The notes under the pieces are model-generated. The model was not told the DNA's origin and ran no database searches. It saw only the letters and a list, made by a program, of their open reading frames with translations. Positions 1 through 12,192 of a stretch of 64,000 bases of DNA are shown piece after piece. The stretch comes from Actinomucor elegans (lineage: Eukaryota; Mucoromycota; Mucoromycetes; Mucorales; Mucoraceae): NCBI GenBank assembly GCA_026027325.1, contig JAMSLZ010000001.1, forward strand, positions 2,356,001 through 2,420,000. The letters are read 5' to 3'. How positions within the stretch are numbered: position 1 is the first letter of the stretch; the number at the start of each line of letters is the position of its first letter. The position numbers were made by a program, and so were the translations under genes.

Positions 1-1015
1 GTCCTAATCTACTATTAACTGCTAACACTATAGTACATACCTTGCTTGGCGTTTAAATAGAAGGAAATAATAAATATAACATACTCTCAGCACAGAGCAT
101 TAATCTAATGGAACATGCGGCCAAGATTAGTTGATATGATTGGCTAATGTATACATTGAAGGCATGTTTTATAATATTATTTTTTAACAGAATATTATAG
201 AGTAGATATCTTTCGGTTGGATAAGAATTTCAGTAGATGTAGTAGCTTATTTTCAAGAGAGGTTACTAACCAGATACAAATTGGACTGGGATGGGTCGAG
301 AGATCTATAGATCAATATTAGAATTACTATTAGTATAGAATATAATATTTCTATTAAGACTAGGTCAAATTACAGCTGCAGTAGATTCAGTAGTTCATTA
401 TAACTAAGTACTCGTCATTTCATGTGGTTTTGAGCTATAGAATCCCATCGAGGAATGGTTGGTGCTTAAAATGGCTTAATTTTTTAAAAAAAAATCCTGT
501 GTATGGGATACTCCTTTAGACCAGAATTTCCTAAATGTACCTTATCTTTAGTGTTAGAACATTTAGCTCGATATGTTTTTTAATAGCACAAGTTTAATCT
601 GTTCAAGAGCATGTAGCAATACTTTCTTGGATTTCATTGTATATAAATTATGACAACTATGGCTGTATCTCTACCAATTACCAAAAATCGTCCTATGTCA
701 ACAATAGCTTGACCACTTGAAGGAGAAAAATGAAAACCATTATGCTTTTAGATGAACCATTAAATACTTTACAAGCTTTGTCAGCACATCTTGCATCTTT
801 TAGTAATTGCCTGTAAGTGAAAAGCGAGTCAAAATTTATCAGATTTTAGATATCTTTATGCAAAGTCATTAGCAGTTTGTCGCCAACAAGTAGAAATCTT
901 TAGCATTTCATTATCGTTGTATTTTATTTTTGAAATACTTTTCAAAGACATGGAAAGCATTTTAGAGGGATGATTCATTCTGTAGCTTATTTTTTGAATA
1001 TTAAATTCCCAAGTT

Positions 1016-1049
<34 letters not shown>

Positions 1050-2068
1050 CTATTTTATTTTTGCTAATGATGACTCCACAAGTTAAAGAAATAAATACAT
1101 ATCATTAGATACACAATTATACTTTACATTAACATTGTTAATGGGCTCTGTAAGTATCGACAAATCTTGACCATTAAAAATGGTGTCAAGTTGTATTTTC
1201 TTGTGCCTGGATCAGCAACCAGAAGAAACATTTTCAAGCAATTGAATCCAATAAAAATCAAAAGAACCGCATTGTGGTGGATTTTCTGGACTAACAGTAT
1301 ATCCCTACAGGACTGAAATCTTGACTGTAAAAGATAGCAGGCCTGTAGCTGTGCTTCAAATATGAAATGCAAGTTATAGAAATCTAAAGGATCTTTCGAA
1401 TGGCATCGATAGAGGTATTTCAAAAGAAAACATTTGCTTCGAAAGACAAAAACGATATATTTTCGGAAAGGTTTACATATTGAGATGCAGCTATGCTTAT
1501 ATAGGAATCCACCAAAAAATATTGCATGCTATTTATACTTTGGAATTGAAAACAACTTTTATTGTTGATCTAGACGCAATCGAATGAATTCCAAGGGTTT
1601 TTAATACATATTTAAGGACTCAAAAAAAAAAATCAACTAATTCTAACCAATGGAATCTAACCATAGGCGTCAGTAATTCGTTTACCAATATCCAGCCTGA
1701 TGCACAACCATTAAAATCAGTACAACAACAACAGCAAAAAGAAACGAGGCATCTTTTATTTATTTCTCGAATCGAAACGCTTTCAATTGCTTTGGTGGTT
1801 GATCTAATAAGTTTATGCTCTGACCAAATTTCCCTGTAGGTCAAAAGAAGGGAAAATGAGGGTTTTTTTTATGTAAACAACCCCTCCAATGACAAGTGTA
1901 CTTTATTAACCGCCATTGGATGATGATTGATCGATAAGTATTAGTCATACGAAGCTTGTGTTGCGTGCGGAGTTTACGATATGATTGGTCAAGAAATTCT
2001 TGATCTCTACTGCACATGATACATTTTTTAATTTTAAGCCTTTTTCCCTCTTTTATCGTATCAGCAAT
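1..2068. other. intergenic, no supported gene
   Basis: AT-rich DNA without a convincing gene. It holds a 29-nt A run at 1018-1046. Short protein-like stretches occur on the minus strand (about 640-780 and 1124-1423), but I could not join or name them. They may be relics. Confidence 0.4.
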
Positions 2069-2794
2069 ATGAAAGACATTGTTACCAATACCGACCCTAC
2101 ACTGTCAAGAAAAGAGTTTTATGCTGAACTTTTGGAACAAGTCAAGTGCATTTGTGAAGATCAATCATTCTGGGTAAACATTGCTAGTTGAAAAAATAAG
2201 CTTTTTTTTTCCTGTTAGTTTGACATGTCAGTTAGGTAACCAACATGTCGAATGCTTCGACAGTAATTTACCATGGGTTAATTTCACTTGAGCATTTCCA
2301 AACAAAACCAATTAACTGGTGCGGTTTTTATATTACGGACCCTAAGAACAATCAGCAATTGATTCTTGGTCCTTTTCAAGGAAAGGTATAAAAAAAAAAG
2401 ACTTTATCGAGTTAAATAGGGCTTGCATTGAGTATATATGTTTAATAGGTTGCATGCACTGTCATTCCTTTTGGCAAGGGTGTCTGTGGTGCTGCTGCCA
2501 GTACCAAGAAATCGCAATTGGTCCGTGATGTACATGAGTTTCCCGGCCATATTGCTTGCGACTCTGCATCCAATTCTGAAGTTGTGATTCCTATGGTCAA
2601 AGACGGTGTAAGTGTTATTCAATGGATGCATATATAAGGAGAACTGAATAATAGATATATAGCGTGTATTGGGTGTTTTGGACATTGATTGTGAAAAGAT
2701 CGAAGGTTTTACTGAAGAAGACAAAGAAGGGTTGGAAGCTATTACCCAAGCCATTGTAGATAGTTGCGAGTGGCCTACTGGTGCTACTGCTTAA
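2069..2794 (+). CDS. free methionine-(R)-sulfoxide reductase (fRMsr, GAF domain)
   Basis: Reduces free L-methionine-R-sulfoxide in the cytosol, using the thioredoxin system, as part of oxidative-damage repair. Four exons: 2069-2173, 2236-2385, 2449-2607 and 2663-2794, giving 181 residues; the yeast enzyme has 180. Almost the whole protein is one GAF domain. The three family cysteines are seen at residues 88 (VACT), 98 (GVCG) and 122 (HIACD). Their 10- and 24-residue spacing is that of E. coli Cys84/94/118. The C-terminal GAF strand GVLDID is also present. The start is the ATG giving MKDIVTN; the preceding upstream frame has no better start. All three introns are 55-63 nt and GT-AG. The family call is firm; the exact start is inferred. 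Confidence 0.93.
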
Positions 2795-3061
2795 TTTATG
2801 GATTTTATTTTATTTTTACCATTAAATGACGTTAGAACAAGATCTCCTAAGTGCCTTGCTTTTGAATAAGGATGTCCTTACTGTATTAAGTGAGTCGCCC
2901 GCATTAAGCTCCCTCTAGTTGTTTGAAGCTTCCCCTATTTGATTGTTAAAGTTGGTTCAGTTTATTATCTTCAAGCCCTTTTCTTTATAAAGATGAACTG
3001 AACCTGTTTTGCTTCTTCTTTCTTTCTCTCTTTCTTTATATATATACATATACATACATAC

Positions 3062-3094
<33 letters not shown>

Positions 3095-3109
3095 CTAAGC
3101 ATTGTATCA
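2795..3109. other. intergenic with TA-rich promoter run
   Basis: Probable terminator of the reductase gene and promoter of the next gene. A long (TA)n/(CATA)n stretch at about 3038-3094 ends just before the next ATG. Nothing else seen. Confidence 0.4.
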
Positions 3110-3533
3110 ATGGCACTTGTAGTATCACCCATACTCATGGCTTCTCAGAAAGAGGTAAATGTACCTATTGATAAATTGCAGACTCATCGCAACGATTCTG
3201 GTATATCCTCTGGAGGGCATTATTCATTCAACTTATTCGATAAAGAAGATTCTTTAATTGGATCGCTACCTTCGTTATATCTGCACAAAGACACTGGGGA
3301 AGACACGGAAGACGATGATGATGATACTGTTGCTTTACCTGCTTTAAAGAGTGCGCCACCTGTTGCACCCCTATCAAGTTCTGCTCCACAGACATATAGC
3401 CCACAATTGAACTTGAGTCTATACTCTCCATCCCCATCCGTAGCATCATCAGTTAAAAGCAGTAGCCGTCGTAGTAGCAGTCATACATACTCGCAATCAA
3501 CTGTATCAGCTGCATCCACTTTAGCTGCTGCCG

Positions 3534-3567
<34 letters not shown>

Positions 3568-4405
3568 AGTCCAGACTCCAATGAATAACAAAACTCGCAA
3601 AACGCCACTTTATTCTGCTCCATGCTCTTCTTCTGCTTTAAAAATGGACATACGATCTCCACCTCAACCTTCTCAATCCACCTCTCGTTTCTTGAATGCC
3701 TTTAATCGATTTCGACAAGGTCATACGCGTCAAAGTGCCAATCACACGAATAGTGTATCTCCAGCTGACGTGGCAATCAAGCCTTCACCAACGAAAAGTT
3801 CTTTGGCAGAAAAAATCAAGAGCAAATTCCAAAAGCAAAAATCTACAGTAGAAAAAAAGACGTTTTCAATGCCTCGTTCTGCCTCACTTTCTTCGATTAC
3901 CCAATGGTCCAGGCGTAAATCTAGTAGTGACAAAGCAATGCCACGCAAAGTGATGATTCATTCGGCATCTAGTACGTCTTTGATGTCCCAAAAAACCACT
4001 TTGTCCTCCAGCTCCTCCTCTTCTACCGTATCCAGTGCCTCGCCAACTATCACAGCAGCTGCCACATCTGCATTTTCATTGACTAAATCAATCTCCTCGC
4101 ATCGTCTCTATACCCACAAGTCCAGTTTAGATGGGAATCCTTATCGCTCGCGCCAGCCTTTACGAGCGGTTAATCGCCATGAACCATTGGTGAACAGTAA
4201 ACGCCGTGTACGTTTTACCAAGTTAGTCTCTGTTCGAGAGACATATAGCAAGGCCGAATATGACCGAGGTTCAGATCCAGATGCAGTGTGTAGTAGACTA
4301 ACTCCCGCTATGGCACAGCACATCAAAGAGGAATTAAATGCATACAAGTTGCATGAAATGCAAGTGCATGAAATAAGTAGAATCCATACTCATTTTTTTA
4401 TATAA
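3110..4405 (+). CDS. Ser-rich protein with Bni4-like PP1-docking C-terminal tail
   Basis: Single-exon, 431-residue, mostly disordered protein. Residues 1-360 are rich in Ser, Thr and Ala. They include an acidic DDDDD stretch, a poly-Ala run coded by GCT repeats (about 3523-3566), and Lys/Ser-rich basic patches. The last 68 residues differ in character and look folded: KRRVRF (364-369) matches the RVxF motif that docks protein phosphatase 1. It is followed by ETYSKAEYDR, then CSRLTPAMAQHIKEELNAYK, and the protein ends near YTHFF-like residues (HTHFFI). From memory this resembles the conserved tail of fungal Bni4-type Glc7/PP1 targeting subunits, which direct chitin synthesis at the cell cortex. 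That match was not searched. The role is therefore inferred: a PP1 scaffold at the cell surface or cytoskeleton. Confidence 0.72.
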
Positions 4406-4596
4406 TATGCATCCCCTTTTGAAATACCTAGGAGCTTAATATATACTATTATTGACATATAATCCGATGAATATAGATATATTTATATATATTTATATAT
4501 AAAAACGTTTTTATTATGTAATTAAAAAAAACTATGTTATTTTAGACGAACAAAGAGTTTAGTTTTTTCATAATTATCTACAGTTCCAGTATTCAT

Positions 4597-4637
<41 letters not shown>

Positions 4638-4852
4638 TATATAGAGAGATAGAGAGAGATAGAGAGAGAGATTTATCATAAGTCTACAAAAAAGTTCCTG
4701 TCTTAACGAAAGGAAAGGGAATAAGCATATTTAAATAAATAAAATAATCACACACAGAAGAAAAAATATAATAACAGAGCTATTTCCAAGATAATGATTT
4801 CAAAGTAGAAACCATAGTAAGTGAAGGTAGAAAAGAGGGGAAGTGAAGAAGG

Positions 4853-4884
<32 letters not shown>

Positions 4885-4898
4885 GGTTTGTTTGTTTG
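4406..4898. other. convergent intergenic with microsatellites
   Basis: 3' regions of two convergent genes. It contains an AG microsatellite (4600-4671) and a 28-nt T run (4857-4884). No gene seen. Confidence 0.6.
4600..4671. repeat. (AG)n microsatellite
   Basis: About 17 uninterrupted AG units, followed by interrupted AGAGAT units, between two convergent genes. Confidence 0.9.
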
Positions 4899-5786
4899 TT
4901 ATGCTTGAACCATTATATCAGGCGGTTTCTTGAGTTGAGCAATAGAGTGTGGTACAATACTAAAGCTTCCAGTTGACTGCTGTTTCATACAAGTCAACAA
5001 ACAAGATTGTGTCAGTGTTCTAATGATATGCAACAGCTGCTGCTGATGATGATGATCATTCATGGTGATAGTGAGTTGATCAGGTTTTGTTTCAACCTCT
5101 GTATGAGGCTTGTTCACTGTTTCAATGACAATGTTAGCTGATGGTAGTGATGATGCTTCTGGTGATGCTTCTGATGATGCTGCTGGTGGTGCTGCTGGTT
5201 GTACTTTCTTCTGGACGTTATCAGGACGCAATACATCTAGAATATCTTGATCACCTAAGCAGCAGTCAGCTGCAGTCTTTTTTCTTGCATTCAGAGCACC
5301 AGAGACACAGCCTAGATCCATCAATGCTTTGATCACCAAAGGCCGCTTGAGAAACACCGCCAAATGCAACGAAGTATTGCCTTGACCCCACACATGATTC
5401 ACAAACTGTTTGAGGTCCGCTGTAGAAGCATGCACCTTTAACTGATTCAAGAGAGCCATCACAGTGCCTTCAGAGCTACACAACAGTGCCAATTGAAGCA
5501 GATTGAGATCCGTAAACGATTTACCAAGATACAGAAGAGATTCTCGATTTGATAAACGGATGATTTTGTGCTTTTGGGATGGTGGATAGAGCGCCGCATC
5601 ATTGGTGATTCGAGAAGTCAAGGCTACGCGTACAATGTGTTCTAGCCTATCGTCCTTGAAGAACTGAACAAGTTCCTTTTTAGAATCATTCTTGACAAGC
5701 GTTTGTAGCGTACGCCATAGTTTTGCTGGAGAGCAGCAACTGGAAGAATTACAACCTTTGTGAGGTTGACCAGTATCACGTATCAT
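4899..5786 (-). CDS. ankyrin-repeat protein, hypothetical
   Basis: Single-exon gene, 295 residues, on the minus strand. Residues about 91-180 read as ankyrin-type helices: NLLQLALLCSSEGTVMALL, then GNTSLHLAVFLKRPLVIKAL (the TxLHLA signature at 138-143), then NARKKTAAD. The N-terminal 90 residues are helical and unrecognised. A Pro/Ala/Ser/Glu-rich linker (about 198-220) separates the repeats from a His/Gln-containing C-terminal helix. There is no membrane segment or signal peptide. The start is the first in-frame ATG, MIRDTGQ. Function is unknown; ankyrin repeats suggest a protein-binding adaptor. Confidence 0.75.
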   Translation of the reverse strand: MIRDTGQPHKGCNSSSCCSPAKLWRTLQTLVKNDSKKELVQFFKDDRLEHIVRVALTSRITNDAALYPPSQKHKIIRLSNRESLLYLGKSFTDLNLLQLALLCSSEGTVMALLNQLKVHASTADLKQFVNHVWGQGNTSLHLAVFLKRPLVIKALMDLGCVSGALNARKKTAADCCLGDQDILDVLRPDNVQKKVQPAAPPAASSEASPEASSLPSANIVIETVNKPHTEVETKPDQLTITMNDHHHQQQLLHIIRTLTQSCLLTCMKQQSTGSFSIVPHSIAQLKKPPDIMVQA

Positions 5787-7235
5787 TTGTTATTTAGGCA
5801 AGAAAGTGCAATCTCCCTCAGCTTTTTTTTTGATAATAGACTGAAAAGTAAAGAAGAAGTAGAATATATCGCTTGGTATTTATATACGATCTACTTTGGC
5901 CCCATGAATCCCTTTCCCGCCTCTAAGCTTATCTATATTTAACTAAAAAAGAGTGGCCCCCGCTTGTTATGAAACACAGAATAACTTGTTGGTTCTGGAT
6001 TGAAAAGAATAGGGGTAAGGTTACATTAGTAGCAGTATTTGATTGTCATATGTATATTCGCTATCATATATAAGAGAAAAAAAAGCCATATTGTTGTCAG
6101 GTGCCATATTCTGGAATGTCAATAATCATCATTTGAGTTGGGGCCGTCTGTTATAAGATGCATTCATAGTATTCTGAGCTGGAATATATTATGTTCTGTC
6201 AAACAAAACAATCGAGATATACTACACCAACGAATCTGGGCTTTTCTTTTTTTTTTTTTTTTTAGTAGTACAAAATGTCTAGCTGTATCTAGAAGATAAT
6301 GCAATACAAGACCGATATTACATGGAGAATATGATACAAGCAAACAAACAAATAACATACGCACAGAAGAGATTATCGCAAGGAGAAGTGTCTAAATTTA
6401 CTACCTATATCAAACACTTCATCCGAGCTCTCTGAAATCAAAGCACACTTTGATGAAGAGAATCTTTTATCCCGAGAGTATTTTCTACGCTATTCATATA
6501 TAGCGTAACCTAATTGATACCGTACATCGATCAATTCGAAATAGAATGCGCCACTTTATACTCAGGGCAGACTATGAACATGATAGCACTCGATATCCTA
6601 AATATTATTCGTTTGGATGAATCTAGCACATAAATAGTTAGACTCTATTTGTTTAAATGAGTTTATTAAAAAAAAACGGCTCTTGTTCTCTGTTCTGTCC
6701 GGGAATCGAATATTCATCTTGGTACCTTATTGAATTAGACGCATGCATTAGATCTTTCCCAAATCACAATCTTGCATCCATTTCATTTTCCGCCCCTCTT
6801 CGAGCATATGCAGATATTCCCATTGGCTATCGCTGACTTCCAAATAATCTTTCTGTGTCCCGTGTCACTTGGAAATCTCGAAGAATGTTGATGCAGATTT
6901 TATGACAAATCACTATCGATACGCAACATATTATTTTAATAAAGCTTATATAAAATCAAGCATCGCATAGAATGGTGTAAAAAATTATATTACATTTGCT
7001 TTCCTGATTGACGTTGTTTTTGACAAATATCATTTTAAAATGCAACTCTATCTCGCCTGCACTATATAAACGAAAATCTACAAAAAATACAAGAAAAAAA
7101 ACCCCCTTTGCATACTCTCGGATATGCAAATGCCGCCTTCATGCTCCACAAAAAAAAAGGCAAAATTGGAAATTTGGGTCTAAGGGTACATCCTTTTGGC
7201 AAGTTCTCAACAACCAATCCATTTTCGGTATTTCT

Positions 7236-7325
7236 ACATGTCTCGACCGATTCTAGTCCAATACTGACTACCTATATAGTACAGATATAAAATGGGGGGT
7301 ACTGTATCTATTAGAGCTTTAGTTC
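7236..7325 (+). repeat. dispersed 75-bp repeat, copy
   Basis: Matches the family core (CGACCGATyyTrGT...) and the 3' block TACTGTATCTATTAGAGC. The middle part is diverged. Confidence 0.5.
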
Positions 7326-7385
7326 AGTTGCAATGCAATGAATATATTATTCATGAATGACTTGCTGTAAATTATACATAATAGA

Positions 7386-7475
7386 TCTTCCAGCCAATCT
7401 CAGTTTAATTTCGCTTCAGATTAGTATTTCATATCTGAAATGGATGGCCATACCTATACATACTAGAATCATGAC
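7386..7475 (+). repeat. dispersed 75-bp repeat, copy
   Basis: Core reads CAGCCAATCTCAGTTTAAT, followed by CGCTTCAGATTAGTA and CATACCTATACATACTAG. This is the same order of blocks as the other copies. Confidence 0.55.
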
Positions 7476-8465
7476 TTAAAAGCAGCATAATTAGTGTATA
7501 AATACAGTTCAATTATCGTCTTGTAAGATGATTTTGTCTGCCTTTTCCCTTCCTCTCTGATCCTTCAGGTCTGTTTTGTCAAATTATTTCAAATTTGACA
7601 GACGTATTTACTGTAATACAGATACCTCAAAGAAGCGTTTTTGTGTAAGATAAAGTATGACTTATTCATTAAATTCATTTATGGATTGGGTATTAATCTC
7701 TCCTCTAAAATGAAGGAAAGATAAATTCGGCCATTGAAGATTTACTTTTTGCACATAGCCTCAGTAAATGCAGGAATCTATTCTGCATTTGAACTACTAA
7801 TCAGATGTGACATTGCATTAGGATCGGTGAAGAAATCTATAGCTATAAAAAAATATTTGGTCTTTTTTAGTTAATTGCTAAAATGCAACCTGTCTCCTGA
7901 AATTTACTCAAATAGTAATTTTGTTAGGTATAGTGGCTCATTTTGGGCTTGTTGTATTCATCAGGTGTGATATATTAAATCGGAATCTGTCGAGGAATGA
8001 AGAAAAGTTTAAAATGCTCAAGTTAATAGCTTCCCAAGGTATACCTCTTAGAGCCAAATTTTAATTGCCTTTTTTGTGAGGAGCTTAAAGACAGTACCTT
8101 TTTAGTTACGAGTAAAATAGCTAGGATATACATAAGATTTTGTATTTTTTGTCTAAAGCATTGCAAAAGTGATAGACGCATATAGAAATAATCAGCTTTT
8201 CAAAGGATTTAATGAGCACACTCCAGCTCTTATTGGTTGGAGGTAATTAAATAGCTTTTGGCAACAGCATTTTTTTTTTTTTTGGAATCTCTCCATTCTT
8301 CAATGAATTCTGTAATATCACATCCGATGACTAGTACAAGCCCAGAATGAGTAACTGCATTTATTCGAACTAATACTTGAGTAAACTTCAGGAGATGCAT
8401 TATGTTTTAGTAATTAGCTACAAAGATCTAGTATTTTTGTGCATCTTATTTTTATTATGTACTAT

Positions 8466-8550
8466 AGATCGCTCTATCAATCTCCATCAAATATCACATC
8501 TGATTAGTAGTCAAAATTGAGAGCGAACTACTGTATCTATTAAATCTTTA
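8466..8550 (+). repeat. dispersed 75-bp repeat, copy
   Basis: Core CTATCAATCTCCATCAAATA, followed by CATCTGATTAGTAGT and ACTACTGTATCTATTAAA. Confidence 0.55.
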
Positions 8551-8982
8551 ATTATATAAAAGAACAGACTCTATTTTTACTATTAGTGTTCAACAGTATG
8601 TTATACATGAGCAAAGTACCCAAGACTTTAATAAGTGTTTTTGATACTACATTCGAATTTACATATACAATAATTGATATTACTTGGGTATGTAGCTCTT
8701 CATTGACAGATGGAAGCTCATTAATAATTTAAATAATAAATACTACCATGTATATTATAAAATATTAGAAGTCTACATTTTAAATTTATTATTATTGTTG
8801 TTTTTTTTTTATTTGCATGACAAAGAAAACATGCATTTAATAAAAGAGACTATAGATAAACTAAGACATGCAAAAGTCATTTGATGTGCATGGAGCGAAA
8901 TCGTATAGTCTAAGTGAATTATATAATTGATTAAGCAAAAGGAAAAACAGAAAAAGAGAGGAACTGTTCATAGAAACAAGGT

Positions 8983-10817
8983 TTAATAGCTATTCAGATA
9001 CGTTTTACTGTCAGGAGCATAATCCACATTAGGTGATGACTCAGATCTAGAGTAATCTTCTTCTTGCAAAAGAAGAAGGGGATCCTGCAAAGGATTAGAA
9101 TATCCTGTCCTACGCGGACTAAAAGTCGCATGCATGGAAGCTGTTCTTTGTGGTGGAACCCCTCCGTCTCCTGCATTCGAATGATACATAGGCGAAGAAG
9201 ACGAAGAAGAAGCAGCACACAGATAATGAAAGTTGTTTTCTTCTAAAGTCGGTGAACGATGCTTCTCTCTAAATGTCGCAGTTCTTCGTAGATTTTGTAA
9301 TCGAATCGTTGATCTTGGATCCAAATCATACTGTACACCTGTTGAGAAATGTCGGACTGAGCTATAGTACTGCTCTCCACTTGGATCTACTAAATTGCCT
9401 TCATTAGGTGTATCATCGGGAAGCTCTGATAGATAGATCAATTCCTGGACCTCTTCTGGTGTCAAATTCACAACGCAGAGTACAGGAAACAATCCTCTTA
9501 AACCCGAACCAAAATTATCACCTAATCTAGATGATTGAGTATATATTCATTGCTCATAGAATTCGCAAAACCTTACCAAATGCCCAGCCATCATCGAAAT
9601 AGTAATACATACGAAGAATATCGTTCTTGAGAAGTTCAAGTTCGTCTGGATTCTCGGGCGCTTTCAAAGGATAAATGACACGGACAAACTGCTTCTCTAA
9701 CGAATTGACTTTGAATACATGACCTTTGATGTCCTCTGCATCGCAATTCATATTGATATCAGGTACTAACTCCATGTAATCTTCGTCTTCAATTGGAAAT
9801 ACATGTCTCATCGTGTGCGATTCTGGTGTATGACCGTTATTCATCATCATAGTCGAGCTGGAGTTGGGTATATGAGTCGATGCCATGCGGCTTAGATCCT
9901 TTGAATTTTTTCTGCTTGTATTTTGACACATGATATCGTTTGGATGGGTCGGTCTTTTCTTCCTTTTCTGATTGCGTCGAATGATACAGAATGCAATAAA
10001 GCCACAGCTGCAGAGACCACCCACAACACCTATGACAATACCTGCAATGGCGCCAGGGCCTAACAGCATTGCTTTGCTCTGCATACAGTTGTACTCTCGG
10101 CAGCAAGAAAGGGTGGAATCATACGCGTTACAATATCGACATAAAGTATCTTGATCTTCTCCAAACCCTATGTAATATACATATATAATTAGCACATTCG
10201 CCCATATGGTTTAATGTATTCAACTTACCACACATAGAAAGCTCAACATCTGCACCAGATATACATCCGGTAGAAGATAATCCTTTCAGTCCTTCATTGG
10301 TATTGCATTGTTGTGATAAACTATTCGGACCCGCCGTGATCAAATTTCCACCATTCAAATTACAGATACTGTTGGGCGCTGATGAGCTCAAGATGGACTG
10401 CACTGATTTGGAATAAGATTCACAAGTTGACTGACAAAGCGGAATGGGCATCACGGCCGAACTATTTGTAGCTGGGTTGCACGGCAGTGCCGATTTGGAA
10501 TCAAAGACAATGGTAGCACAAGTGAGGCTGACTACATAGCGAGCTCGGTGATGTAGCGTAGAGCTTTTACAGCCGAGTTCTAGGTTCCAGAAACTGGTCG
10601 AGTTGACGTAAGCCAGTAATTGGCGGTCAAACTCGGCTATGGTGGATACATTGACTAGCCACGGTAGCGCTACGAATTTAGCATCTCGTATACTGATATG
10701 TGCTGTACTAAACATGCTGCAGGTATTCGAACCATTGAGTGACAAGCATTGCTGGCAGTTGATAACAGTAGTATATAAGCATAGTATTAAACATATGCTT
10801 GCGGTATAGTATATCAT
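8983..10817 (-). CDS. single-pass plasma-membrane protein with Cys-rich ectodomain and cytosolic SH3 domain
   Basis: Three exons on the minus strand: 10229-10817, 9577-10167 and 8983-9521, giving 572 residues. A signal peptide (MIYYTASICLILCLYTTVIN) starts the protein. A Cys-rich, N-glycosylation-rich ectodomain follows to about residue 230, with a CRYC/CCREYNC cluster just before the membrane. One transmembrane helix (about 234-259, Gly/Val-rich) is followed by the stop-transfer RRNQKRKKR. An SH3 domain occupies about 357-413: the ALYDY-like strand is VRVIYPL, then NPDELELLKNDIL, DDGWAFG and GLFPVLCV. The last 150 residues are Ser-rich and disordered. The layout recalls yeast Fus1 and other fungal SH3 membrane sensors, but I do not recognise an orthologue. 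Likely role: a surface sensor or polarity scaffold that binds Pro-rich partners inside the cell. Confidence 0.85.
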
Positions 10818-11789
10818 ATCGTCTTAGAAGATGGATAAGAAGATAAGGGATGAGGATTCAAGTAGTATATGTATAACAAAAGAGAAAAAAAGAGGTGCTG
10901 CCGTTTATTAGATAGGATTGTTAAAACTATTGCTGCTTCAAGCTATGATCTTCTTATTGAAAGGGGAGAGATATGTATATAGGGGCAATGTATACTAGAA
11001 AACTGGCTATTTAAGATTTCATATACAGAGTTTAGCCGGCAATATCAATTGAAATAGAAGAAAAAGATGGAATCTTGTTGAAAACAACAAAGACTAAAGT
11101 AGAGATAGACTGGGCTTAGGAAGTGGATTTATCGGTCAGTAACTCCAGTTTCTGGACGTTGATATTCCGATAAAAACCAAGCCTCTCTCATTCACTTGCT
11201 CCTCCCACTATACATCCACGTACACAATACAATTAAGAGCCCTTATGTGTATATATATCCTAAAACAAAAGCCAGAGACGGTCTTGATCAGATTATATTT
11301 TGTATATCACTTAACTTCAATTAAGAACACTCATACACGTGATGAAGGTCCTCCGTCTAGTCTGGCTGTATTTTCAAAACAGCAAAGAGAACCATGTCGC
11401 GTATCATGTACGCTAACAAGTTTTGAAAAAGGAGTAATTAACAATACAAAAAGACATTAAGCCAATGCTATTTGAACTATAGGTCCTGTAATGAATTAGC
11501 AAGAGCTACACGAAATAATACCATTGAACAATAGTAGTAAAGCCGAAACCGGAGGCTTAGCTACTAGCAGTGGCATCTTTTTTCTCGATGGCTTCTTCTA
11601 TACAAAACAAACCCTTCCTATAACCCACTAATACCAAACCCATTCAACTTTTTGCTAACTCCACTGTTTTCTTTTTTATTTTGTTATATAAAATGACACA
11701 GAATCTAATAGAGAGTTTTGAACTTGATTTCGATTTATTAATGTAAAAAATCAGCTAGAAAACCAAGTTTTGGACCGAAAACTCTGTAT
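10818..11789. other. intergenic between membrane SH3 gene and eS21
   Basis: Promoter side of the SH3 gene, and the 3' side of the ribosomal gene. The short frame at 11245-11460 has no recognisable features. No other element seen. Confidence 0.4.
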
Positions 11790-12192
11790 TTATTGTTGGT
11801 AAGAGAAGACGTTCTTCAAGTCTAGAATAAAAAAAAGTGTCAAACAAACGAGCCACTCATATCACGCGTATAAATACTTACAACCATCTTGTTGAGAGAG
11901 ACGGTTAAGAGCATCGTCAGACTCGGCTTCCTTACGGAGGAAACCACAGAAAGCATAGGTGCTGAAGCTGTTGGTGGCACGACCCTCAGCATCAACATCA
12001 GCAATGTTGATTTGAACGGAAGCATGATCCTTGGCGGTGATGAGACGGTTGGTGGCAGAGCTAATAATAAAAAAAACACGCAGTTTAATGAAACGATCCT
12101 ATTTTTTTTTTCGACTCGTCGATAACGTTGTTGATATTTTACCACTTGCGGGGGATGTAAAGATCGATGACTTGGCCTTCAGAGTTCTCCAT
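11790..12192 (-). CDS. RPS21: 40S ribosomal protein eS21 (RPS21)
   Basis: Small-subunit protein of the cytoplasmic ribosome. Three exons on the minus strand: 12143-12192, 11882-12060 and 11790-11821, giving 86 residues; yeast Rps21 has 87. The N-terminus [17 protein letters not shown] and the following [18 protein letters not shown] are near-identical to the family. The end [12 protein letters not shown] corresponds to the yeast DGLLKNVWSYSR. The three exons join in phases 2 and 1; introns are 82 and 60 nt, GT-AG. Splitting so small a ribosomal gene into three exons is usual in this group. Confidence 0.96.

Larger units (their letters stand above)
5787..8982. other. 3.2-kb intergenic region with degenerate repeats
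   Basis: No supported gene. It contains at least three copies of the dispersed 75-bp repeat (about 7236-7325, 7386-7475 and 8466-8550) and several short A/T homopolymers. Open frames here are short, AT-biased and lack recognisable protein features. Confidence 0.5.

Noticed and set aside
4600..4671. Regular AG units as a possible array
   Set aside because: Simple microsatellite; no spacers or repeat units that would suggest a CRISPR-like array, which is not expected in a fungus.
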